This document shows positions 1-5,129 of a DNA stretch of 5,631 nt, piece by piece. Numbering within the stretch: position 1 is the first letter of the stretch; every line of letters starts with the position of its first letter. The notes under the pieces are model-generated. The model had not been told where the DNA came from and did no database searches. It worked only from the letters and a program-made list of their open reading frames with translations. The stretch is from Desulfurococcales archaeon ex4484_217_1 (GTDB taxonomy: Archaea; Thermoproteota; Thermoprotei_A; EX4484-217-1), in the NCBI GenBank assembly GCA_002254745.1, contig NJED01000068.1:1-5631 (forward strand), written 5' to 3'. A program made the translations under genes and the position numbers.

Positions 1-56
1 AATGGGGTGTAAAATATTATTTTCTCTTCATCCTCTTCGTAGAAGTTTTCTCCCAT
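1..56 (-). CDS. N-terminus of an unidentified gene, cut by the left edge
   Basis: Reading leftward from an ATG at 56-54, the minus strand is open to the window edge and gives MGENFYEEDEEKIIFYTP, an acidic N-terminus. A GAGG ribosome binding site (67-64) lies 7 nt upstream of the ATG, a good spacing, and this decides the start. The gene is divergent from the CitG-like unit starting at 123, with 66 bp between the two starts, so the two probably share a promoter region. Only 18 codons are visible, so the family cannot be recognised. The supporting signals are the ribosome binding site, the lack of stops and the divergent layout. It could still be a chance open stretch. Confidence 0.5.
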   Translation of the reverse strand, partial: MGENFYEEDEEKIIFYTP

Positions 57-122
57 AAAATATCCTCTAATATGCTGTTTCAAAACATTATTTTGGTACG
101 AAACTAATATCTATTTCGGGAA
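57..122. promoter_or_regulatory. Divergent promoter region between the left-edge gene and the CitG-like gene
   Basis: These 66 bp separate two divergent start codons. For the minus-strand gene a GAGG site sits at 67-64. For the plus-strand gene an AT-rich TTATTTT box (88-94) lies about 25-30 bp before the GTG at 123, which would suit a short-leader or leaderless transcript. A small perfect palindrome, TGTTT-CA-AAACA (76-87), lies between the two and could be an operator, though 5-bp arms are easily met by chance. All of this is inferred from pattern and position only. Confidence 0.4.
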
Positions 123-788
123 GTGGTGAAAGTGGTTGTAAACGAGATCGTTGAGGCTTTTATTCTAAGCGGTTTCGCATACATAAAACCTGGATGCATG
201 CACAGGTTTTCAGAACATAAAGAACTGATGGATTACCTTACCTTAGGACCTAAACTCTATAATGTTTTAGTTAAAGCAAGCGAAATAGGTGAAAAAGTAG
301 CTTCAGGGAAAATAGGTGCTCCATCAGCAGGTCTTGGCCGCTTGCTTTCAGACGCAATAAAAGCTATTGGAGGAAGACTTACAAAAAACAAGGTCTTCTA
401 CGATGCTATAGTGTCGCTTACAATAACCGCTATAGCCGCATCCCATGCTTCAACAGTACATAAGAGAAAGATAAGTGAAAGCCATATCGAGAAAAGCTTA
501 AGACTATTTTTAGCATCGTCTACAGGGAAAGATTCATCAGCACTGCTACATATTACTAGAACCATTGGACCTACAAAATATGTTTCACTATTTAACAAAG
601 CCGATTACACAAGAACAAGAGTTGAAATGGAGGATATTTCGCTTTACGAAATATTCTACACACTATCCCCTACCAGCATTTCTCTAAAAGCTCTACTAGA
701 ATTCACGCCAATAGTTAACACTATTAAAAACATTAAGAAATACTATGAGAAGCTTAGAGATGTAAATAGGCATGAAAATAGAAGTTAA
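123..788 (+). CDS. Divergent CitG-superfamily protein (triphosphoribosyl-dephospho-CoA synthase-like), N-terminal part
   Basis: This 221-residue, mostly helical protein resembles the CitG/MdcB family, which condenses ATP with dephospho-CoA to make 2'-(5''-triphosphoribosyl)-3'-dephospho-CoA. Archaeal homologues have no settled role. Family-like segments appear in order: an IKPGCMHRF motif (residues 21-29) matching the usual KPG(N/L)VHRF; a GLGRLLSDAIK helix (70-80); a TITAIAAS helix (100-107); a SLRLFLASSTGKDSSALLHI stretch (125-144); and a SLYEIFYTLSP segment (173-183). The family's GNTHxG-type motif expected near residue 84 is absent, and so is the GGLG...D element expected near 150, so normal catalysis is doubtful. 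The GTG at 123 is the earliest possible start because a stop lies at 105-107; GTG at 126 or 132 is also possible. The gene is shorter than the usual ~280-300 residues and overlaps the next gene by 17 bp. The family assignment is recalled from motif patterns and is moderate at best. Confidence 0.5.
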   Translation: MVKVVVNEIVEAFILSGFAYIKPGCMHRFSEHKELMDYLTLGPKLYNVLVKASEIGEKVASGKIGAPSAGLGRLLSDAIKAIGGRLTKNKVFYDAIVSLTITAIAASHASTVHKRKISESHIEKSLRLFLASSTGKDSSALLHITRTIGPTKYVSLFNKADYTRTRVEMEDISLYEIFYTLSPTSISLKALLEFTPIVNTIKNIKKYYEKLRDVNRHENRS

Positions 789-1020
789 TGTGGAAAAACT
801 ACTAGCAAAACTAGGTAGCATAGGTATGTCTGAAAAAATGATATACACTATGTTACTGAAGAGCGCTAGTGAATTACCAGTATGTTTAACAAAAGGTCTT
901 CCGGAAAAATGTATTGCAGACGTAGTTTTATGGGCAATAGTATATTCTAAAATTAAAGGCTTTGACATAGAATACTACTTAAATAAGATCGTAAGAGAGT
1001 ACTTAGAGAAGCTAATCTAA
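772..1020 (+). CDS. Small hypothetical protein, possible C-terminal third of the CitG-like protein
   Basis: This is an 82-residue, mostly helical protein with two cysteines (residues 38 and 46) and no membrane segment. Its ATG at 772 lies inside the end of the preceding gene (17-bp overlap, different frame), so the two are surely co-transcribed. A GTG at 790 is an alternative start. No strong ribosome binding site is visible, only AGAGATG about 9 nt upstream, which fits translational coupling. I do not firmly recognise the protein. The stretch TMLLKSASELPVCLTKG (25-41) weakly resembles the TYLxLLSExPDTLIxRK segment near the C-terminus of CitG proteins. GLPEKCIADVVLWAIVYSKI (41-60) sits where the family has GLNPGTTADIxAAxLF. 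The summed length with the previous gene (~300 residues) fits one full CitG protein. It could equally be an unrelated small partner. Confidence 0.5.
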   Translation: MKIEVNVEKLLAKLGSIGMSEKMIYTMLLKSASELPVCLTKGLPEKCIADVVLWAIVYSKIKGFDIEYYLNKIVREYLEKLI

Positions 1021-1168
1021 CAATTCTTCACGTAATTCCCTAAATATCCCTATACGACAGTGTATTAGGTAAGATTAGAGGCTACAGTTATAAAACATGG
1101 TGTTTTCACCTATTTGGTAGCGAAAAATATTTGTCTACTCAATATAGTATAGTTAGCGGTATAGTTTC
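1021..1168 (+). promoter_or_regulatory. Intergenic promoter/operator region of the ModE-like regulator gene
   Basis: This 148-bp spacer has no convincing gene. It holds a perfect inverted repeat AAAACA-TGG-TGTTTT (1092-1106), overlapping a second small hairpin GGTG-TTTT-CACC (1099-1110). Three copies of TATAGT follow (1143-1148, 1148-1153, 1160-1165) just before the TTG start at 1169. The AATATAGTA stretch (1141-1149) is about 25 bp upstream of the start, the spacing of an archaeal TATA box for a leaderless transcript. No strong ribosome binding site is seen before the TTG, which agrees with leaderless initiation. Autoregulation by the downstream regulator through one of these repeats is inference. 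Confidence 0.4.
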
Positions 1169-2236
1169 TTGAAAAATGTACTTAGCAGAATTAGGTTCAA
1201 AGTAGATCTAGTAGCTGAGTATGAGGGTAAAAAGCTTCTAGATAGGCAGCTTGCAAGCCTTCTAAAAATAATTGACGAAGAAGGTTCAATACTTGCAGCA
1301 TGTAAAATACTTAAAATACCGTATTCAAGAGCTTGGGAGTCCTTAGCTAGAATTGAAAGAATATTAGGGTTGAAAATTATTGAAGCAAGAAAAGGTGGGG
1401 CCAGGGGAGGAGGAACAAAACTAACATCGCTTGGTAAAGAACTTCTAAACTACTACTTAAACCAGTTTAGGAAAATCGGCGTTTTTGAGGAAAAATATGT
1501 TAAACCTGAAATGCCCGAGTTAACAATTATTGGAAGCCATGACCCAGTATTGGAGAAGATAATTGAGATTCTTAAGACTAAGGGCTTGGTTAAGAACATT
1601 GAGGTTTCATGGGTTGGTTCAGCAGGAGGATTAGCTTCTATAATGCTTAATGAAGCAGATATTGCTGGAACACACCTATACGACCCTGAAACGGAAACAT
1701 ACAATATACCATACCTTAAAAAGTACTGGTTAGAAAACAAAGTGGTCGTTATTAGAGGATATAATAGGGAGCTTGTATTCGCCTTTAGAAAAGATGTAGA
1801 ATTCAAGGGTGTTGAAGACCTCTTTACAGGGAAACTTAGGTTAGCAAATAGGGTCTTAGGTTCTGGAACTAGATCCTACCTGGACAACCTGCTTTACAGA
1901 GTATCTTTGAAACTCGGGGTGAATCAGAGTAAGATCCCCGATATTATCCCCGGATATAACATCGAATATAAGACCCACTATAACGTAGTTAGAGCTATTA
2001 TAGAAGGTAATGCAGATGTTGGTTTAACTCTAAGATATGTTGCTGAACAATATGGCTTGAAATACAAGCATGTTTGCTGGGAGAAATACGATTTTGTTAT
2101 TAGGAAAAGCAGATTAAATAGGAAATCTGTAAAACTTTTTATAGAAACTATTAAAAGAGAAAATGTGAAAAAGTTAGTAAACAGTTTAGTAGGTTATAGA
2201 GTAGATGAAAATATTGGGAAAATAATTTACTCCTAA
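1169..2236 (+). CDS. ModE-like transcriptional regulator with C-terminal PBP-like oxyanion-binding domain
   Basis: A one-component regulator of 355 residues. Residues ~28-93 form a ModE/LysR-type winged helix: the EEGSILAACKILKIPYSRAW helix-turn-helix (37-56), then a KGGARGGGTKLTSLGKELL wing (75-93) with the glycine-rich signature of ModE N-terminal domains. Residues ~116-340 form a substrate-binding-protein-like domain of the archaeal/bacterial PBP_like type (PF12727 pattern). It shows GSHDP (122-126), GSAGG (150-154), ADIAGTHLYDPETETYN (163-179), NRVLGSGTRSYLD (227-239), a GY..E..TH segment (262-270) and GNADVGLTLR (280-289). Such proteins are thought to sense molybdate, tungstate or a related ligand and control uptake or cofactor genes. 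No transporter is next to it, so the ligand and targets are open. The TTG start is the first possible one after an in-frame stop at 1154. The gene ends 1 bp from the convergent oxidoreductase remnant. Family assignment is strong. Confidence 0.9.
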   Translation: MKNVLSRIRFKVDLVAEYEGKKLLDRQLASLLKIIDEEGSILAACKILKIPYSRAWESLARIERILGLKIIEARKGGARGGGTKLTSLGKELLNYYLNQFRKIGVFEEKYVKPEMPELTIIGSHDPVLEKIIEILKTKGLVKNIEVSWVGSAGGLASIMLNEADIAGTHLYDPETETYNIPYLKKYWLENKVVVIRGYNRELVFAFRKDVEFKGVEDLFTGKLRLANRVLGSGTRSYLDNLLYRVSLKLGVNQSKIPDIIPGYNIEYKTHYNVVRAIIEGNADVGLTLRYVAEQYGLKYKHVCWEKYDFVIRKSRLNRKSVKLFIETIKRENVKKLVNSLVGYRVDENIGKIIYS

Positions 2237-2237
2237 A

Positions 2238-3018
2238 CTACAGCTTCTTAGCTTCTTCAAGAACATACTTACCAAAATAATTCATCATTTCAAACCCCTT
2301 CTTACCTGGGAAAACCAGTATGAAATGTTCTATTCCAACATCAACATATTTTCTCATTTGCTCTAAAACATCATTTGAAGTACCTTTTAACGCGTTTTCT
2401 ATGTAAAGTTGCTGAATTACGTGTTGTAGCTTATTACCCTTAGGAATGGTTTCTAAATATTCTTTCAATATTGTTTCTGCTTCGTCTCTTGTTTTACCTA
2501 TGAAAACATATAGTTCAAACGTTTTCTCTAACTCTTCAAAACTCCTGTTTATTTCTCTACAATACTTCCTAAGAACGTCGAGTTTATGTTTAACTTCTTT
2601 AGGGCTTAAAGCACCGTAATTCCATCCATTAGCTTCTCTAGCAACAATTTTCAACATTACTTTTTCACCTCCAGTACCTACAATTACTGGTGGGTGAGGT
2701 TTTTGAACAGGCTTAGGTTCGAAAGGTGCGTTCTCGAGGCTAAAGTATTTACCTTTAAAACTTACCTTACCCTTACCTGTCCATAGAGTTTTCATAAGCT
2801 TTACAGTTTCTTCAAACATTTCTATCCTAGTTCTAAGAGGGGGCATAGGTAAACCGTAGGCTTTAGCTTCATCTTCATACCATCCAAGACCAAGCCCCAT
2901 AGTGAATCTCCCATTAGAAACCCTATCCACCATAACAGCTAACTTAGCTAAAACCAAAACTCAGCGATTCCTCAACATCAACATTGTAAATCGGTAAAAC
3001 AACGCCTATCTTAACCAT
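2238..3018 (-). pseudogene. F420-dependent oxidoreductase (luciferase-like monooxygenase family), internally deleted and frameshifted
   Basis: The gene starts at ATG 3018 and reads MVKIGVVLPIYNVDVEESLS, the classic first beta strand of the LLM-class F420-dependent TIM-barrel enzymes, but stops at TAA 2946-2944. From about 2957, in another frame, the body resumes with LVLAKLAVMVDRVSNGRF, MGLGLGWYEDEAKAYGLP, KGKYFSLENAPFEPKPVQKP, HPPVIVGTGGEK and a normal C-terminus ending at 2238. Compared with the family, some 60-75 residues (second and third barrel strands, with the SVWVSDH-like and LGTLVL-like segments) are missing, and these help form the flavin/F420 and substrate pocket. A GGTG ribosome binding site (3028-3025) and an AT-rich box (3060-3051) remain, so inactivation looks recent. 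The downstream piece could be read as a 239-residue protein from a TTG at 2957, but that codon aligns to the middle of the family, so I treat it as a remnant. A sequencing or assembly error could explain a 1-nt shift but not the missing residues. Confidence 0.8.
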
Positions 3019-3060
3019 GTCTAGCACCAAGAATTAAAATAGCTTAGTATGTTTAAATTT
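3019..3060 (-). promoter_or_regulatory. Surviving promoter and ribosome binding site of the oxidoreductase remnant
   Basis: Reading leftward, an AT-rich box AAATTTAAAC (3060-3051) lies about 35-40 bp before the ATG at 3018. A TTGGTG ribosome binding site (GGTG at 3028-3025) sits 6 nt before that ATG. The GGTG site fixes ATG 3018 as the original start and shows that the upstream fragment is the true 5' end of the broken gene. The promoter is back to back with that of vapB. Confidence 0.5.
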
Positions 3061-3080
3061 TACTCATAAACAACCTACTA

Positions 3081-3140
3081 TAACTTAATATAAAATTTAT
3101 ATATTAATTTATATAGTTTATATTATTGACTTACGAAGGT
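3081..3140 (+). promoter_or_regulatory. vapBC promoter with candidate operator repeats
   Basis: This is an extremely AT-rich block. A perfect 10-bp direct repeat AATTTATATA occurs at 3094-3103 and 3106-3115 (12 bp apart), and either copy could be the TATA box. A perfect inverted repeat TTAATATA-N7-TATATTAA spans 3085-3107 and overlaps the first copy. Transcripts would begin near 3125-3140. A GAAGGT ribosome binding site (3135-3140) is 7 nt before the ATG at 3148. VapB antitoxins usually repress their own promoter by binding such repeats, so an operator role is plausible. The low complexity means the repeats may be partly chance. Confidence 0.55.
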
Positions 3141-3147
3141 ATTTCAA

Positions 3148-3378
3148 ATGACGAAAACAATAGCAATAAAAGATTCTGCATATAAGAAGCTCAAGGAAAT
3201 AAAGGATAGAATTAAAGCCGAAAGTTATAGTGAAGTAATAATGTTTCTGATAGAAAACTACGAGAAATTCAGACTACTAAAAATCAAGGCTATCAGTAAT
3301 GAACTCAAATTAAGTGATGATGAAGTTGAGAAAGTAAAGAAAGTAATAAGTGAACTTAGGGAAAGGAAGTGGTGGTAA
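3148..3378 (+). CDS. vapB: VapB-type antitoxin
   Basis: A 76-residue antitoxin, the usual size for archaeal VapB of the PF02697/RHH-like group. The N-terminal half is a ribbon-helix-helix-like DNA-binding fold: strand TKTIAIK (2-8), helix DSAYKKLKEIKDRI (9-22), then helix SYSEVIMFLIENYEKF (26-41). The C-terminal half is a charged helix (LSDDEVEKVKKVISELRERK, 55-74), the kind of segment that wraps around and inhibits the PIN toxin; it ends in two tryptophans. The stop codon directly abuts the ATG of vapC with no gap, so the pair is translationally coupled. The start is supported by a GAAGGT site 7 nt upstream. Autorepression with VapC at the AT-rich repeats upstream is expected from the family but not shown. 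Identification rests on the fold pattern and on the neighbouring PIN gene. Confidence 0.85.
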   Translation: MTKTIAIKDSAYKKLKEIKDRIKAESYSEVIMFLIENYEKFRLLKIKAISNELKLSDDEVEKVKKVISELRERKWW

Positions 3379-3795
3379 ATGCTGAGCGGCGTCTTAGACA
3401 CTTCGATAATAATTGAAATCTTGGATAAAGCAAATCATAGTCTCCTTAAACACGTATTGAATAGGTATGAAATAATTTACATACCATGGATTACAATGTA
3501 CGAATATCTTTATGGACATAAATACCTGAATAAACCTATAGGTGTGAGGAAAAAAGCATTAGAGGAATTAGGAATAATAATCTGGATGAACCAAGAGATC
3601 TTGGCGAAAGCTCTTGAACTCGATATTAACCTACATAGGAGAGGTAAGCCAATACCTTTCTCGGACATTCTAATTGCAGCTATAGTTTTTTATTTAAACG
3701 CTGAACTAGCAACATTAGATGTGAGACATTTTAAGGATATCCCCGGCATAAAAGTATATATTCCTAGGAGCTTCATTCATTCAGCTCCTAGCTGA
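3379..3795 (+). CDS. vapC: VapC-type PIN-domain ribonuclease toxin
   Basis: A 138-residue PIN-domain endoribonuclease. VapC toxins cleave RNA (tRNA or rRNA in studied cases) and are held inactive by VapB. The conserved acidic residues that bind the catalytic Mg/Mn ions are all present: D7 in VLDTSIIIEIL, E42 in TMYEYLYG, D96 in PFSDILIAAI and D114 in ATLDVRHF. The fold is complete and the length normal, so the toxin looks active. RNA target cannot be read from sequence. It starts immediately after the vapB stop codon, the usual antitoxin-first order. Its last 15 bp overlap the end of the convergent gene at 3781-5118, and its final codons lie in a perfect inverted repeat. A T6 run (3844-3849) about 50 bp after the stop, inside the opposing gene, could end the vapBC transcript. 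Confidence 0.92.
   Translation: MLSGVLDTSIIIEILDKANHSLLKHVLNRYEIIYIPWITMYEYLYGHKYLNKPIGVRKKALEELGIIIWMNQEILAKALELDINLHRRGKPIPFSDILIAAIVFYLNAELATLDVRHFKDIPGIKVYIPRSFIHSAPS
3764..3791. terminator. Perfect 9-bp inverted repeat between convergent stop codons, candidate bidirectional terminator or 3'-end hairpin
   Basis: CTAGGAGCT (3764-3772) and AGCTCCTAG (3783-3791) are exact reverse complements separated by a 10-nt loop, TCATTCATTC. The hairpin covers the last codons of vapC and the stop codon (3781-3783) of the minus-strand regulator gene, and ends 1 nt before the vapC stop. A symmetric hairpin at a convergent junction could stabilise or define both mRNA 3' ends. No T-run follows at once on either strand, so classical termination is uncertain. 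Confidence 0.5.
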
Positions 3796-5118
3796 GATCT
3801 TCACGATATTTTCTTCGAACACTACTAGGCCTTGAGATGTAAGTTTTTTAGCTGCCATAACAACCCAGTATGGGTGTACTTTTAGTTTATCAGCTAACTC
3901 TCTTACTGTAGCTGTTTTACTTTTACGTATGATTTCTAGTAGCTTATATGAGATATTATCTATTATGACCTCAGGATGCGTGTTAATGTAGTCAACAACC
4001 TTTATTGCTTCATCAATACTTATTCCCAAAGTTTTAGCTACATCCCTAACCCTAATCGTTAACGGAAATTCTCCCTTCCTCTTCTCTCTCTTAGCTTTAA
4101 GATACTGTAATGCTAAGTTCTCCATCTCTCTCTCATATTCTTCAACACCAACTTCTTCGATTCGTGTTAGTGCGTGAATATTTATTGTCAAAACAATCTT
4201 ATTTGAGATTAAACTGTATTTTTTAGTTACGCGGCCTCCGGTACTTTCAGTTTCGACTTTAACTAAGCCAGCATTTACAAGGTCTTCTAGGTGTGAAAGA
4301 ACAGTTGAAATTTTAACTTTAAGTTTTTCAGCGAGCTCAGAAGCTGTTAACGGTTTTCCTTCAGAAAGTATTTTAAGTATTTCAAGTTTAGGTCCACTGT
4401 TTAGAACGTTAATTATTCTTCTAACAATTAACTGCCTATCTTCAGGAATAACTAATGCTTCAGCTTCCACGGTGCCTCCTCTTCCTCCACCACCGCTAAT
4501 ATCGATGACAATCTTTGCTTCTCCTACATAGTCGCCGTAACTTAGTTTTCCTGAAAATCCTCCACCAGAAATGTTAATGCTTATAGTTGAGTTTCCTAGA
4601 TTACTAAGATCTAACTCTACACCTCCACCAGTTACTTTAAAGTCGCATGCTTCTACGTTTCTAGCGTCAATTTTAACAGATAAACCTCCGCCGCTAATAA
4701 TACTGGAAACTTTTCTAACAAGCTTCGGTGGTACATAAACTTTCGCTACATAGCCTGAAATAGTTACATGCAGTACATTATCTATAAATTCTATGTTGTA
4801 TTCTTTTACAGCAGGTTTCCTGAAGAACGGGAAGAACATTGGAGGCTCATATATTTCAACCTTAACTTCATTTTCCTTCTCAGACTCTAAAATTTCAGCT
4901 CCACCACTACTAACATCTAACACTACTTCGAACTCCTCAGAAACATTGTACGTTTCCGATGTCACATATTTCAACTTACCAGTAAATGGGAATTGAAACA
5001 TAGCCTCCGGTATTTCAGCGGGCTTAGCTACAGAATATGCTACTATTGGCGCTACTAAACCTAGAATTATTGAAGCCAATACAACTATACCAACTACTTC
5101 CTCCTTCCTTAAAACCAT
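3781..5118 (-). CDS. Membrane-anchored beta-solenoid (DUF4097-like) protein with C-terminal winged-helix DNA-binding domains
   Basis: A 445-residue protein of unusual make-up. Residues 8-30 are one hydrophobic segment (signal anchor or signal peptide) after MVLRKEE. Residues ~41-225 are beta-rich and resemble DUF4097-type solenoids, with GGG turns at 143-145, 164-166, 185-187 and 209-212, giving a ~21-24-residue period. Residues ~243-302 are an ArsR-like winged helix (EILKILSEGKPLTASELAEK, helix TVLSHLEDLVNAGLV, wing TESTGGRVTKKYSL). Residues ~390-443 form a second winged helix (RKSKTATVRELADKLKVHPY, AAKKLTSQGLVVFE), and 352-380 (RVRDVAKTLGISIDEAIKVV) may be a third. No second membrane segment exists, so the DNA-binding part must be cytoplasmic, or the segment is not a normal export signal. 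The start is fixed by GGTGAT (5129-5124), 5 nt upstream. It follows the Yip1 gene by 6 bp in one operon. A membrane-tethered transcription regulator is inferred; the domain reading is fairly sure, the function is not known. Confidence 0.75.
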   Translation of the reverse strand: MVLRKEEVVGIVVLASIILGLVAPIVAYSVAKPAEIPEAMFQFPFTGKLKYVTSETYNVSEEFEVVLDVSSGGAEILESEKENEVKVEIYEPPMFFPFFRKPAVKEYNIEFIDNVLHVTISGYVAKVYVPPKLVRKVSSIISGGGLSVKIDARNVEACDFKVTGGGVELDLSNLGNSTISINISGGGFSGKLSYGDYVGEAKIVIDISGGGGRGGTVEAEALVIPEDRQLIVRRIINVLNSGPKLEILKILSEGKPLTASELAEKLKVKISTVLSHLEDLVNAGLVKVETESTGGRVTKKYSLISNKIVLTINIHALTRIEEVGVEEYEREMENLALQYLKAKREKRKGEFPLTIRVRDVAKTLGISIDEAIKVVDYINTHPEVIIDNISYKLLEIIRKSKTATVRELADKLKVHPYWVVMAAKKLTSQGLVVFEENIVKISARS

Positions 5119-5123
5119 ACTAC

Positions 5124-5129
5124 ATCACC
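5124..5129 (-). promoter_or_regulatory. Ribosome binding site overlapping the Yip1 stop codon
   Basis: On the minus strand GGTGAT (5129-5124) matches the archaeal anti-Shine-Dalgarno sequence. It sits 5 nt before the ATG at 5118 and contains the TGA stop (5127-5125) of the upstream Yip1-family gene. This fixes the downstream start and points to translational coupling of the two membrane proteins. Confidence 0.75.

Noticed and set aside
398..598. Minus-strand open frame opposite the CitG-like gene
   Set aside because: It lies wholly inside a better-supported gene, has no ribosome binding site I can see and shows no family resemblance.
696..968. Minus-strand open frame opposite the end of the CitG-like gene and the small downstream gene
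   Set aside because: Composition looks like the antisense of helical coding sequence. It would overlap two co-directional genes and has no supporting signals.
1099..1110. GGTG-TTTT-CACC hairpin as a riboswitch or terminator
   Set aside because: A 4-bp stem is too short, and no T-run or conserved riboswitch-like context follows; it is noted only as part of the operator candidate region.
1453..1806. Minus-strand open frame opposite the ModE-like regulator
   Set aside because: The sense strand carries clear PBP-like domain motifs across this stretch; the antisense frame has none.
2238..2957. Reading the oxidoreductase as an intact 239-residue enzyme starting at TTG 2957
   Set aside because: The start aligns to the middle of the family. 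The genuine N-terminus with its own ribosome binding site is found at 3018 in another frame, and the barrel would lack two early strands.
4793..4996. Plus-strand open frame inside the membrane-anchored winged-helix gene
   Set aside because: It is serine/threonine-rich antisense of the beta domain, with no ribosome binding site or known motif.
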